Positions 26,424 to 36,154 of a stretch of DNA of 64,000 nt are shown one piece after another. The stretch is from the NCBI GenBank assembly GCA_002428985.1, contig DIYL01000013.1, positions 62,001-126,000 of the forward strand, given 5' to 3'. The position numbers were made by a program, and so were the translations under genes. How positions within the stretch are numbered: the first letter of the stretch is position 1; the number at the start of each line of letters is the position of its first letter. The notes under the pieces are model-generated. The model saw only the letters and a program-made list of their open reading frames with translations. It had not been told where the DNA came from and made no database searches. The stretch comes from Anaerolineales bacterium UBA6055 (lineage in GTDB: Bacteria > Chloroflexota > Anaerolineae > Aggregatilineales > Phototrophicaceae).

Positions 26424-28127
26424 ATGGCACAAATCGAATTTAATAAAGATCAAGTTGTCTACAGTCGTTACGGTGCCTACATTGCATTCACATGGCGTGA
26501 CAACAACCTTTTCATGCAGAATATGTACGCTGGCCTCGGCAACGACGAAATCGCAGTATGTTCTCTCGATGTTGTCAACACGTCTGGCAATCCCATTCCC
26601 TTCACGATACACATGCTGAGTAATTATGTCCGATTAGATGCCGAAGGCGGTCAAATCCGAATTTGCATCATAGATGAAGCTACTACATATGTCAGTTGCC
26701 AAGGGATCGGATTGCGACTGAATCGACAAACTGTAGATCGACAATTCGACAATATTTATTCGCCTGACGGGCAGCGGTGGGAAATCAACGCATACGATGC
26801 AAAGATTAAGGTTGGTGTACGACAGCTATCTGGAGCGATCCAAGTTGATGCACCGTGGAATCGCGTCAGTAGTGATTATATTATTGTTGACCTCTTACCT
26901 GACGAAGATGGACTTGGCGAGACAGAAATTCATCTTTATGAGAGTTCATGGAAGCCAGATACAAACGCTGTGACACGAGGGTTTGAGGAGCATGTTGACG
27001 AGATTCAACGTTCATTTGATAGTTGGCTAGACACAACTATTCAGGTGCCTGATGCATGGCAAAAAGGGCGTGAGCTAGCTACATATATTAATTGGAGTGC
27101 TGTAGTTGCGCCTCACGGTTACTACAAACGTACAGCCATGCTAATGTCCAAAAATTGGATGAACAAAGTATGGAGTTGGGATAATTGCTTTAATGCACTC
27201 GCACTTGTAGAACAAGACCCATCGTTAGCATGGGATCAACTGATGTTATTCTTCGATCATCAGGATGAAAATGGTGCAATCCCTGACCATCTAACCAGTG
27301 CATCATATTCATTCCGCTTCTATAAACCACCTGTCCACGGTTGGACACTCCGCAAATTGATGCAATCCTCGCATGGTATCGATCAGGAAAAACTAGAAAC
27401 CATTTATCAACCTTTAGTACGCTGGACGAATTGGTGGCTTACATATCGTGATGAAGACAGTGACGGTCTTCCCCAATATCATCATGGTAACGAATCCGGT
27501 TGGGATAATGGGACTGTCTTTGCAGAATTTGTTCCTGTTGAAAGTCCTGATGCAGCAGCTTATTTGGTTATCCAAATGGATGTCTTAGCCGAAGTTGCCG
27601 ACAAACTTGGTAAGCTTGATGAAGCCAAAGATTGGCGTAAACGTTCCGAGAATCTCCTAACCCGTTTAGTAGACAAATTATGGAACGGGAAGCAATTTGT
27701 CGCTCGTCATGCAATCACTCACGAGCCGGTTAAGGGAGACAGCTCACTGGTCTTTATGCCATTAATCCTTGGTGAACGATTACCTAAAGCTATGCGCGAC
27801 AGACTAATTGAACAGCTGCGTCGCTTCCAGACTGCTAATGGTATTGCTACAGAACATCCTGACAGTGATTACTACGAAGCAGATGGGTATTGGCGAGGTC
27901 CAATCTGGGCACCTTCGACCTACATTCTGGTAGATGGTTTGTTAGCCTGTGGCGAAAAAGAATTTGCTTATGAAATTAGTCGTAAGTTCTGTGATATGGC
28001 ACAACAATATGGTATGGCAGAGAACTTCGATGCTTTAAGTGGCGAAGCCCTTCGAGATCGCGCCTATACTTGGACAGCTAGTGTGTTCTTACTACTCGGG
28101 AATATACTCCTAAACGCCGAATCCTAA
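26424..28127 (+). CDS. MGH1/GH63-like glycoside hydrolase
   Basis: A 567-aa protein with an N-terminal beta-sandwich (residues 1-190) and an (alpha/alpha)6 barrel like mannosylglycerate hydrolase and GH63 enzymes. The general-acid region is VWSWDNCFNAL (Asp at about 253), and the Glu/Asp-containing C-terminal signature MAENFDALSGEAL is at about residue 531. YWRGPIWAPSTYIL and HHGNESGWDNG are further barrel motifs. No signal peptide, so cytoplasmic; it would release glucose or mannose from a short imported oligosaccharide. First gene of the catabolic island, with a likely operator upstream, followed by a sulfatase 50 bases later. Confidence 0.87.
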   Translation: MAQIEFNKDQVVYSRYGAYIAFTWRDNNLFMQNMYAGLGNDEIAVCSLDVVNTSGNPIPFTIHMLSNYVRLDAEGGQIRICIIDEATTYVSCQGIGLRLNRQTVDRQFDNIYSPDGQRWEINAYDAKIKVGVRQLSGAIQVDAPWNRVSSDYIIVDLLPDEDGLGETEIHLYESSWKPDTNAVTRGFEEHVDEIQRSFDSWLDTTIQVPDAWQKGRELATYINWSAVVAPHGYYKRTAMLMSKNWMNKVWSWDNCFNALALVEQDPSLAWDQLMLFFDHQDENGAIPDHLTSASYSFRFYKPPVHGWTLRKLMQSSHGIDQEKLETIYQPLVRWTNWWLTYRDEDSDGLPQYHHGNESGWDNGTVFAEFVPVESPDAAAYLVIQMDVLAEVADKLGKLDEAKDWRKRSENLLTRLVDKLWNGKQFVARHAITHEPVKGDSSLVFMPLILGERLPKAMRDRLIEQLRRFQTANGIATEHPDSDYYEADGYWRGPIWAPSTYILVDGLLACGEKEFAYEISRKFCDMAQQYGMAENFDALSGEALRDRAYTWTASVFLLLGNILLNAES

Positions 28128-28178
28128 CATTCTGTTTTGCAAAAGTAAACGAATGCTCAGCGATAAGGAGACCCTAAG

Positions 28179-29603
28179 ATTTCAAAGGAAGAACGCCCGA
28201 ATATACTTGTCCTTTTTAGTGACCAACTTAGGCGTGATGCACTCGGGTGTTATGGCAACCCTGATGTAGATACACCCAATATCGACGCATTTGCACAAGA
28301 GGGAGTACGGTTTGATAATGCTTGCTCCACCTTCCCTATTTGTGTCCCCTTTCGGTTTACATTAATGACAGGCATGTATGCGCATTCTCGTTTTGTACCA
28401 GCAATTGAATACCGCATGTCACCAGCTGAAACCACGCTGGCGGATATGTATAATGATGCAGGATATGAATCGATCTATGTGGGTAAGTGGCATCTCTATG
28501 GAGGGCACGCACATTTGCCAGAGCATCCAGCACGCAAAGCAAATCTAACACCTGTTCCACGTGAACATCAAGGGCGGTGGCAAGTATGGCGTGGATTCGA
28601 AGTTGCCAACAACCCATTTGATACGTATTACTTCAAAGATGATGATCCGACACCATACCCTATTGATGGTTTCCAAACTGATGGATTATTTGACATCACC
28701 ATGGAGACGTTACAATCGCGAGACCCTAATAAGCCTTTTGCCTGTGTCCTATCAGTTGAGCCACCACATTTCCCGCTAGAAGCACCTGAAGACAATCTAA
28801 AGAGGTGGCGCAATCGAGATGTGACGTTACCACCCAATTATCGCTTTCAAGACACTTACGCCGGTAACGGACGTACAATAGACAATGAAACTGACGAAAC
28901 CGTAATTGAGCAACGCAAAACTTATTATGCGATGATCGAAAACTTGGACAACAATGTTGGACGACTGCGTCAATTCCTACAAGATGAAGGGTTATCAGAT
29001 AATACCATCATTGTCTTTGTTTCCGACCATGGTCAGATGGATGGTGCGCATAACTTGCGCGCCACCCGTAAATCCGACCCATATGAAGAATCCATTGGTA
29101 TCCCATTAATTATTATGGATCCGCGCCATACCGACAGACGTAATGTGGCACTGTCGCCACCAACAAGTACTGAAGATTTATTCCCAACTCTGCTTGGATT
29201 AGTTGGTATCAACTCCAACTTGGAACTCCCCGGCTTAGACTTCACACCATTAATTCAGGGTGAGACTGATACTATTGAACGTGAAGGCGTCCTGCTCGAA
29301 TTTGTACACGATTTACGAACTGCCCACTATTTCTATCATGATCGCTATTGGCGGGGTTTTCGTACCGAGCGTTACAAGTACACCGTTATTGGTGATGCAA
29401 CTGCGGGTGGCAAGCCATGGCAATTCTTTGATTTACAAGAAGACCCATATGAAATGAACAACTTGATTGATTCGGAAGAGACAAGCGATGAGATTATCCG
29501 TTTACATCAGTTAATGCGTCAGCGTATGATCGAAACGGGTGATCACTATGTTCTAGCAGATGCATGGGGTATTGATGGGCTGAATCAGTGGGCAGATAAA
29601 TGA
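28179..29603 (+). CDS. Sulfatase (type I, formylglycine) starting at ATT
   Basis: A 474-aa sulfatase. The open frame begins after an in-frame TAA at 28164; the only codon at ideal distance from the AAGGAG (28165-28170) is ATT at 28179. No ATG, GTG or TTG precedes 28365, and starting there would remove the metal-binding SDQLRRD (14-20) and the formylglycine motif CVPFR (Cys55), both of which are conserved. Other motifs: GKWHLYG and VSDHGQMDG. The Cys must be matured by a formylglycine-generating enzyme not encoded here. Cytoplasmic, since no signal peptide is seen. Either a rare ATT start or an ATG lost by mutation. Confidence 0.85.
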   Translation: MSKEERPNILVLFSDQLRRDALGCYGNPDVDTPNIDAFAQEGVRFDNACSTFPICVPFRFTLMTGMYAHSRFVPAIEYRMSPAETTLADMYNDAGYESIYVGKWHLYGGHAHLPEHPARKANLTPVPREHQGRWQVWRGFEVANNPFDTYYFKDDDPTPYPIDGFQTDGLFDITMETLQSRDPNKPFACVLSVEPPHFPLEAPEDNLKRWRNRDVTLPPNYRFQDTYAGNGRTIDNETDETVIEQRKTYYAMIENLDNNVGRLRQFLQDEGLSDNTIIVFVSDHGQMDGAHNLRATRKSDPYEESIGIPLIIMDPRHTDRRNVALSPPTSTEDLFPTLLGLVGINSNLELPGLDFTPLIQGETDTIEREGVLLEFVHDLRTAHYFYHDRYWRGFRTERYKYTVIGDATAGGKPWQFFDLQEDPYEMNNLIDSEETSDEIIRLHQLMRQRMIETGDHYVLADAWGIDGLNQWADK

Positions 29604-29621
29604 GGCACAAATTACCTATAG

Positions 29622-30464
29622 CTATTGCCCATACATTTGTCGATATTTCTGCGGGCTGTAATCTTGTATCTGTTTGAATTGTCGGCTAAATAAGTATACA
29701 TCGTTGTACCCTAGCTCATGGGCGATTTGTGTAATGCTTTTCTCTGTTTCCAATAGCATAGCTGAGGCACGGCGAATCCGTTCTAGCACAATCCAGCGAC
29801 GCGGGCTTACACCATACGTGCGCTTGAACGTACGTGAAAAATAATCTTTAGAATATCCGAGGACATTGGCGAGGTCTTCAGGTGTAGGTCTTAAGTGGAT
29901 ATTGTGCGTGATATATTGATCAAGCAACGTACGTTGTTGTGATGTGAGCGCTGATGACGTTGATGTGGTTTCAATATGGAATATCTCAGTAAAGATCAAC
30001 ATCCACAGCGCTTGCATCTGGATAGTTGCATAAGCCGATTGGGTGCGAGTGAGATCATACACTCGGGCGATGTCACGATATAGATTGCGATGTTCACTAT
30101 ATGACACATGCAGAAAATCATTGTTTAGGATTGCACGACGATAATCATGTGTCTGGGCATAGAAGCGAAAATGATAAGTTGTAATGCCATAGTCAGGTTC
30201 AACAAGTTGCATGGAATGCCTACTTTGTGGGGGGATAATGAGAATCGTACCTTCTTGCACAGTGATCATTTGGTTAATGTCATGAAACGTTGCGCGAATC
30301 ACTCCCTTTAATGGCATATAAAGGACAAAGTAATCAATTTTGCGGTTGTTAAAACCAAACCAATCAGGATATGTGGCAAACCCACAGGCACTATTAACTG
30401 TATGGAGGTTGATTTCACCGTGAGCAATTCCTGCTATCCATGCCTCATGGTCTATTTTTTGCAT
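29622..30464 (-). CDS. AraC-family transcriptional regulator
   Basis: A 280-aa regulator with an N-terminal cupin (LYMPLKGVIRATF, GTILIIPPQSRHSMQL, about 45-110) that senses a small molecule, and a C-terminal double helix-turn-helix (TPEDLANVLGYSKDYFSRTFKRTYGVSPRRWI, then ITQIAHELGYNDVYLFSRQFKQI). It is convergent with the first sulfatase and divergent from the FAD-oxidoreductase gene, which it may control through the 100-base region between. A broken relative lies at 52.9-53.2 kb. Confidence 0.93.
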   Translation of the reverse strand: MQKIDHEAWIAGIAHGEINLHTVNSACGFATYPDWFGFNNRKIDYFVLYMPLKGVIRATFHDINQMITVQEGTILIIPPQSRHSMQLVEPDYGITTYHFRFYAQTHDYRRAILNNDFLHVSYSEHRNLYRDIARVYDLTRTQSAYATIQMQALWMLIFTEIFHIETTSTSSALTSQQRTLLDQYITHNIHLRPTPEDLANVLGYSKDYFSRTFKRTYGVSPRRWIVLERIRRASAMLLETEKSITQIAHELGYNDVYLFSRQFKQIQDYSPQKYRQMYGQ

Positions 30465-30567
30465 ACGTTCATCATTCTAGTGCAAACAGCACCCATCTAA
30501 TCTATTTCCATGTAAAGTTCCTGCATTATACACTTAAAGCAGGCTGTTACGTAGAAAGAGACATATT

Positions 30568-31944
30568 ATGAATCAACACACTTACGAATTAAAGCGCAGT
30601 ATACCTGTAACGGGTCCATATGACTTAGTGGTTGTAGGTGGCGGACCTGCTGGTACAGTAGCCGCAATTGCAGCATCCCGCCAAGGGGCAAAAGTGTTGT
30701 TAGTCGAAGCGACTGGTAATCTCGGTGGCATGGGGACATCTGCTCTAGTATCTGCATGGTCGAACCTGAACAATGGCATACACTCCCTAATTGGTGGGTT
30801 ATTCTTGGAGGTTGTAGAAACGCTGTATGAACAAGGTGGGTTGCCACCTGATGTAAAACCAGAGCGATGGACAAGTCTCAGGCGTGGTACTGGTTTCAAT
30901 GCTGAACATTACAAACGTCTCTTGGACCAACTGTGTGTGGATAGTGGTGTAGAGCTTCGCTTTTTTACCAAAGCTATTGATGTAGATGTAGACAGCGACA
31001 AAAAAGTGATTCGGGGTGTTGTACTCCATAGTATTGAGGGGTACAGCTTTGTAGAAGCAAAAACGGTCATTGATGCAACGGGGGATGCGATTATCTCCGA
31101 TTTGTGTGGTGTGGATTATTTGCAAGCCGGACGAGATACACTAGGTATCATGCCACCGACTTTATGTTCAGCGATGGCAGGTATCGACTTTAGCCGATTT
31201 GATCGAAAACAACAGCAAGAACCGCTTGAACGTGCAGTTGACGAAGGGTTCTTCTCTCAGCCAGACAAACACTTTCCAGGTTTGTTTCGGACTGGTTTAA
31301 CAACAGCGATTCTCAATGCCGGACATTTGTTCCACACTGACGCGACCTCGACCAAGAGTGTGACCGAAGCCATGATTAAAGGGCGGCAGGTTGCAGAGGA
31401 ATATGTTAATTTCTGCCGTACTTATCTCGATGGTTGTGAGGACATCGAATTCGTCACAACCGCTGCAATGCTTGGTGTGCGCGAATCGCGTCGTATTATT
31501 GGAGAATACACACTGGATTTCGATGACCATAAATCGTGTCGGCACTTTCCCGATCAAATCGCTATCTACAACAAACAGGTCGATATTCACCCTTATGACA
31601 TCTCTGAAGAACAATATGAACGATATTACGATGAATTCAATAATCATGTATTTGAAGATGGTGAATATTACGGCATCCCCTATGGGATTCTTGTACCGAA
31701 AGGCTGGCACAACCTCTGGGTCGCGGGGCGATGCACCAGTAGTGATATTAAAGTGAACGGTGCAATTCGAGATCAACCAGGTTGTGCAATGATGGGAGAA
31801 GCAGCAGGAACAGCTGCTGTACAGCACTTACACACAGGGCAATCGGCATTTGAATTAGATACGCGCCAATTAGTCGAAACACTGCGCGAAAATGGTGGAA
31901 ATCTACCGCAAAACGATCTTAGTACAACAATGACAACGAGTTGA
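30568..31944 (+). CDS. FAD-dependent oxidoreductase (FAD_oxidored family)
   Basis: A 458-aa flavoprotein with the Rossmann motif VVVGGGPAGTVAAIAAS at residues 22-38, GGMG after the first strand pair, and late motifs GVRESRRIIGEY and LWVAGRCTSSDIKVNGAIR typical of the family often annotated as FAD-dependent oxidoreductase near sugar-degradation genes. The substrate is unknown. Start ATG 30568 has GAAAGAG upstream. The 3' end is followed at once by a sulfatase (ATG 12 bases later), so it forms an operon with two sulfatases. Two more members of the same family are at 36.2 and 37.8 kb. Confidence 0.87.
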   Translation: MNQHTYELKRSIPVTGPYDLVVVGGGPAGTVAAIAASRQGAKVLLVEATGNLGGMGTSALVSAWSNLNNGIHSLIGGLFLEVVETLYEQGGLPPDVKPERWTSLRRGTGFNAEHYKRLLDQLCVDSGVELRFFTKAIDVDVDSDKKVIRGVVLHSIEGYSFVEAKTVIDATGDAIISDLCGVDYLQAGRDTLGIMPPTLCSAMAGIDFSRFDRKQQQEPLERAVDEGFFSQPDKHFPGLFRTGLTTAILNAGHLFHTDATSTKSVTEAMIKGRQVAEEYVNFCRTYLDGCEDIEFVTTAAMLGVRESRRIIGEYTLDFDDHKSCRHFPDQIAIYNKQVDIHPYDISEEQYERYYDEFNNHVFEDGEYYGIPYGILVPKGWHNLWVAGRCTSSDIKVNGAIRDQPGCAMMGEAAGTAAVQHLHTGQSAFELDTRQLVETLRENGGNLPQNDLSTTMTTS

Positions 31945-31955
31945 GAGGACATATT

Positions 31956-33374
31956 ATGAAGGCACAACCCAATATTCTACTGATTACCGCAGATCAACTT
32001 AGGGTTGATTGTTTGGGATGCTATGATAACCCCGTTATCCGCACTCCGAATATTGATGCACTAGCAGAAAATGGGGTGCGCTTCGATAGTGCCTTCACTG
32101 CCGCGACTGTCTGTGTACCATCGCGGCAATCGATTCTCACGGGACAGTATCCATCAAAGCATGGAGCAAAAGGCAATGGATCAGCAATACCAGAGGGCAC
32201 GGCTACTTTTGTCTCTAGCTTACATGATGCCGGATACCAAACAGCCGCACTCGGCAAAATGCACTTCTATCCACCGTACGCTGACTACGGTTTTGATGCG
32301 ATGGAATTAGCAGAACAACATGGACCCGGTCGCTACATGGATGACTATCATGCCTATCTTGATGAGATTGGGTTATTCGACACATGGGATGAATGGGATC
32401 AAGTTGAAGAAAAACGCAAAACTGCTCCCACACATTACTGGGAACAATATGGTGGTCAAGTTTCCGATATTCCTGAAGAACATTATCACTCCACATGGAT
32501 TACCGATCGTACACTTGAATTTATCGAGACGCGTGACACAAACCGTCCGTTCTTCGCATGGATGTCTTTTATCAAACCACATCACCCATTCGACCCTCCT
32601 GCACCTTATGACCAGAAGTACAATCCTGAGGATATTCCGTTGCCACAACCGCAAACGGGCTGGCAGGATAAACCGCTCCTAAAGCGTTATCATGATCCGA
32701 GAGAAGCGTTCTTCGATACACGAAATATGACCGAAGACGAGTTGCGCCAAATTATAACACTTTACTATGGCACGATTGAGCACATTGATCTTCAAGTCGG
32801 ACGCATTCTTGACTACCTCAAACAATCCAACTTGATGGATAACACAGTAATTGTCTTTACGAGCGATCATGGCGACTATCTGGGGCAATTCGGTTTATTC
32901 CTCAAACATCCTAATTTACCTTACGATGGACTAGCAAAAGCCCCCTTGATTATTTCAGGCGCAGATGTATCCAAGTCTACTCAAACAGATACACTCACTT
33001 CACTTGTTGATCTCGCACCGACATTCATTAGCTTGGCTAAGTCAGATAAATTGCGCAGAACACAGGGAATGGATCTTTCTTCTATCCTGTCCGGAAATAT
33101 ACAAGATTCCGATCGTGAGGCAATCTATTGCGAGTCTGGGGATGGTGCATTAGGAGTAATTACAGCATCTCATAAATCTATCTATGATCCACAAAGACAA
33201 ATCACAGAAGTGTATGATCGTCAAAATGATATGCTGGAACAAAACAATATAGCGGAGCAGGAAACACAGACCATATTGCATCATCAACACCTACTCCGAG
33301 ATTGGCTAATTGATTGTTGCTATGATCGTTATGCTAATGCAATCCGGTCGTTTCCTAGGGAGCGTAATACATGA
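31956..33374 (+). CDS. Sulfatase (type I)
   Basis: A 472-aa arylsulfatase-superfamily enzyme without a signal peptide. Metal site ITADQLRVD (10-18), formylglycine motif CVPSR with Cys53 followed by QSILTG, substrate-side GKMHFYP and TSDHGDYLGQFG. ATG 31956 is chosen over TTG 31941 because GAGAGGA sits seven bases before it. It removes sulfate esters from a sugar or related substrate. Its ATGA overlaps the next sulfatase, showing strict co-translation. Confidence 0.92.
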   Translation: MKAQPNILLITADQLRVDCLGCYDNPVIRTPNIDALAENGVRFDSAFTAATVCVPSRQSILTGQYPSKHGAKGNGSAIPEGTATFVSSLHDAGYQTAALGKMHFYPPYADYGFDAMELAEQHGPGRYMDDYHAYLDEIGLFDTWDEWDQVEEKRKTAPTHYWEQYGGQVSDIPEEHYHSTWITDRTLEFIETRDTNRPFFAWMSFIKPHHPFDPPAPYDQKYNPEDIPLPQPQTGWQDKPLLKRYHDPREAFFDTRNMTEDELRQIITLYYGTIEHIDLQVGRILDYLKQSNLMDNTVIVFTSDHGDYLGQFGLFLKHPNLPYDGLAKAPLIISGADVSKSTQTDTLTSLVDLAPTFISLAKSDKLRRTQGMDLSSILSGNIQDSDREAIYCESGDGALGVITASHKSIYDPQRQITEVYDRQNDMLEQNNIAEQETQTILHHQHLLRDWLIDCCYDRYANAIRSFPRERNT

Positions 33375-34801
33375 GTGAACAACCTAGTATTCTACTGATT
33401 GTCGCTGATCAACTGACACCCTTTACAACATCCACATATGGTCATGAGATTGTCCAGACCCCGAATCTTGATCACCTGGCAAATGATGGCATTCGTTATG
33501 ATGCCGCGTATACATCATGTCCCTTGTGTGCGCCAGCACGTGCATCATTAGTGACGGGCAAGTATGCCTCTAATATTCGTGTTTATGACAATAAATCATC
33601 TTTTTCATGTGAAGAACCAACTGTTGCTCATTATTTGTCGTTAGCAGGATATGATACGGTGCTTGCTGGTAAAATGCATTTCATTGGGGCAGATCAATTA
33701 CATGGTTTTCATCGTCGCCTGACAGGAGACATATTTCCAGCAGATTTTTCATGGCAACATACCAACCAACGCGAGTCACCTCAAGATAATCATGCAACAG
33801 CCTATCTTAAAGCTGGCGCGACATCATGGGCAAAAAATCAAGCCTATGATGATACTGTTCACGCACAATCCTTGTCATATCTGCATTCATCGCCAGAGCC
33901 CCCTTTCTTTTTGACTGTATCTTATCAACAACCCCACCAACCGTTTATGGTACCTGAGCGTGTTTGGAATACTTATGCCGATGAAGATATTGATCTACCG
34001 GATTTGCCTGATGACTTAGATTCACTATATTCAACTATGGAAAATTGGATCAATCGATTTCATGGGATTCTTCCGGTTCGTGACCAGCTACTACAATCAG
34101 AAACGTTACGACAAATGCGACGCGCCTATTATGGAATGGTCACAGAAATTGATCGGCGCGTTGGCGAGCTCATTCAAGCACTTGAAGAAACCGGACAACG
34201 GGACAATACGGTCATTATCTTTACTAGCGATCACGGCGATATGTTGGGTGAACGCGGTTTGATTCAAAAGCGATATTTTTATGAATATTCAGCTAGGATT
34301 CCGCTGATCGTTAATTTCCCTGATAAACGTGAACATGGTTCAACTTTGTCACAACCAGCTTCTATTGTGGATATCGCCCCAACAATTCTCACTATTGCGG
34401 GTATAGATGATCAGCTACCGATGGATGGGGTCAATCTGTTAGGTAACAGTCAAGATCGCGTCATTTTTGCAGAACAGCATGTGGAAGGTGTAAACGCCCC
34501 ATGTTTTATGGTGTGCGATGGACGATATAAGTTGATCGAAGTATATGGGCATGATAGCCGTCTATATGATGTAATCAATGATCCTAAAGAACATCACGAT
34601 TTGCATGAGAATCCAGAATACACTACCGTCCTATCAAGATTAAGAGATGCACTCTATTCAAATTTTGACCCACAAGCAATCGAAGATGATATTGTTGCAA
34701 GCCTCATAAAGCGACACCTACTCAAACATGCTATGAAAGCGAACAATACAAAATGGGATTATATCCCTCATGGTCACAAGGTCACCCGTAGTACCCTGTA
34801 A
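33371..34801 (+). CDS. Choline-sulfatase-like sulfatase
   Basis: A 476-aa type I sulfatase. Formylglycine motif CAPAR with Cys53, metal sites VADQL and TSDHGDMLGERG, and GKMHF.GADQLHGF.RRLTGDI.PADFSW, which closely matches choline-sulfatase (BetC) relatives. That resemblance is from memory of the family, so choline-O-sulfate is a good but unproven substrate; related S1 sulfatases act on glycans. It is the last gene of the FAD-oxidoreductase / sulfatase / sulfatase operon and is followed by a clear terminator. Confidence 0.9.
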   Translation: MSEQPSILLIVADQLTPFTTSTYGHEIVQTPNLDHLANDGIRYDAAYTSCPLCAPARASLVTGKYASNIRVYDNKSSFSCEEPTVAHYLSLAGYDTVLAGKMHFIGADQLHGFHRRLTGDIFPADFSWQHTNQRESPQDNHATAYLKAGATSWAKNQAYDDTVHAQSLSYLHSSPEPPFFLTVSYQQPHQPFMVPERVWNTYADEDIDLPDLPDDLDSLYSTMENWINRFHGILPVRDQLLQSETLRQMRRAYYGMVTEIDRRVGELIQALEETGQRDNTVIIFTSDHGDMLGERGLIQKRYFYEYSARIPLIVNFPDKREHGSTLSQPASIVDIAPTILTIAGIDDQLPMDGVNLLGNSQDRVIFAEQHVEGVNAPCFMVCDGRYKLIEVYGHDSRLYDVINDPKEHHDLHENPEYTTVLSRLRDALYSNFDPQAIEDDIVASLIKRHLLKHAMKANNTKWDYIPHGHKVTRSTL

Positions 34802-34837
34802 ATCTTGATACCACAATCAGTTGAATTCATCTGTTGC

Positions 34838-34863
34838 AAGGTCAGTTGAGATACTGACCTTTT
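34838..34863 (+). terminator. Rho-independent terminator of the sulfatase operon
   Basis: AAGGTCAG / CTGACCTT (8 bp) with an 8-base loop and a TTTT tail, 37 bases past the sulfatase stop. Confidence 0.8.
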
Positions 34864-34950
34864 GAAATATTATTATCAGGCGATATTGAACCTCAACATC
34901 ACAACTAAGCACGTTAGAATAGTGTGACCCTAATTAGAAAGAGGCATTTT

Positions 34951-36081
34951 ATGAATACACCGATTGCAGTATTCTTTCGAGTTCTGGTTTTTCTTGCTGG
35001 AGCAGGACTAACACTCTACACTATCGACTCGGCTTTACGGACATTTGTTTTACCTCGGGCTAATCGCTCTGCGCTGACAGGTGTAATTGTCAATGGGATC
35101 CGTTATCTCCTCTCTATGCGATTTAAAGGTGAAACTGACTTCAAAACTAAAGACAATCGCCTTGCAATGCATCCACCCTATGTGATGTTCATTTTGCCAA
35201 TTGTCTGGCTCGCGTTGATTATTATTGGTTACACTGGCATGTATTGGGCATTGGATAGTTCGTTGCATATACAAGATGCACTAATTTTAAGTGGATCGTC
35301 CTTGATGACACTGGGAGCGGCTTTTCACGACCAGATGCCTATCATCATCTTGACATTCACACAGGCTGCCCTGAGTATGATGTTGATTGCATTGTTGATC
35401 GGTTTTTTGCCAACTATGTATGGTGCATTCTCCGAGCGTGAACGAATGGTCACAAAGCTGGAAACACTTGCAGGCTCTCCACCTGACCCAACCGAAATGA
35501 TTCGTCGACTACACTATGTCGGTATACTTGAAAATGCTGATGCATTACAAGCCCAATGGGGTGACTGGCAAGATTGGTTTTTACAAATTCAAGAACAACA
35601 CACGACCCTCGCCTTGATGAACTTCTATCGGTCACCAACACCAGATCGTCATTGGCTAACAGCAGCTGGATGTGTGTTGGATTGCGCGGCAATTGTGGCA
35701 TCATCAATACCCATACAACACGGACCATATGCGGGCGTTGTGATTCGATCTGGATTTCTATCACTGAGGTCTATTGCTGATTACTTCAAAATTCCATACA
35801 ACCCAAATCCTAAACATGATGATCCGATTCAAATTACACGCGAAGAATTTGAACAAGTGCTTGATGGGCTGGAACGATATAACATTCCGGTCAATCCTGA
35901 CCGCGATTATTGTTGGGATCATTATGTCGGTTGGCGTGTCAATTATGATGAAGTATTGGTCAGTCTCGCACGTATAACAAATGCACCTTATGCCAAATGG
36001 AGCTCAGATCGCGCAGTTAATTGGAATAAAGCTGATATTCCCCCCGAAGCCATTAGTGGATTGGAGGAGATTCGTCAGTAG
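34951..36081 (+). CDS. Two-helix ion-channel-like membrane protein with large cytoplasmic domain
   Basis: About 376 aa from ATG 34951, where AAAGAGG precedes it. Helices are at about residues 6-26, 75-95 and 130-150, with a re-entrant stretch SGSSLMTLGAA (about 105-115) between the last two. This is the layout of Ion_trans_2 pores, but the filter lacks the TVGYG or TLGYGD consensus. The C-terminal 220 residues are soluble and contain no recognised nucleotide or RCK motif. It has its own promoter region and ends in a hairpin shared with the convergent FAD-oxidoreductase gene. Function as a channel is an inference. Confidence 0.7.
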   Translation: MNTPIAVFFRVLVFLAGAGLTLYTIDSALRTFVLPRANRSALTGVIVNGIRYLLSMRFKGETDFKTKDNRLAMHPPYVMFILPIVWLALIIIGYTGMYWALDSSLHIQDALILSGSSLMTLGAAFHDQMPIIILTFTQAALSMMLIALLIGFLPTMYGAFSERERMVTKLETLAGSPPDPTEMIRRLHYVGILENADALQAQWGDWQDWFLQIQEQHTTLALMNFYRSPTPDRHWLTAAGCVLDCAAIVASSIPIQHGPYAGVVIRSGFLSLRSIADYFKIPYNPNPKHDDPIQITREEFEQVLDGLERYNIPVNPDRDYCWDHYVGWRVNYDEVLVSLARITNAPYAKWSSDRAVNWNKADIPPEAISGLEEIRQ

Positions 36082-36116
36082 CTAGGTGGAATATTTCGTT
36101 CTAATTTTAGCTAATT

Positions 36117-36141
36117 TGTGGCTGAGATGATCCCAGCCACA
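36117..36141. terminator. Bidirectional terminator between convergent genes
   Basis: TGTGGCTG / CAGCCACA (8 bp) with a 9-base loop, flanked by TTTTAG and CTAAAA, between the stops at 36081 and 36155. Serves both strands. Confidence 0.7.
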
Positions 36142-36154
36142 CTAAAATCTAATA

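Noticed and set aside
30520..30543. CCTGC...GCAGG before the FAD-oxidoreductase as an AraC operator
   Set aside because: Only five paired bases, no direct repeat as AraC-family proteins usually need, and no second copy in the window.
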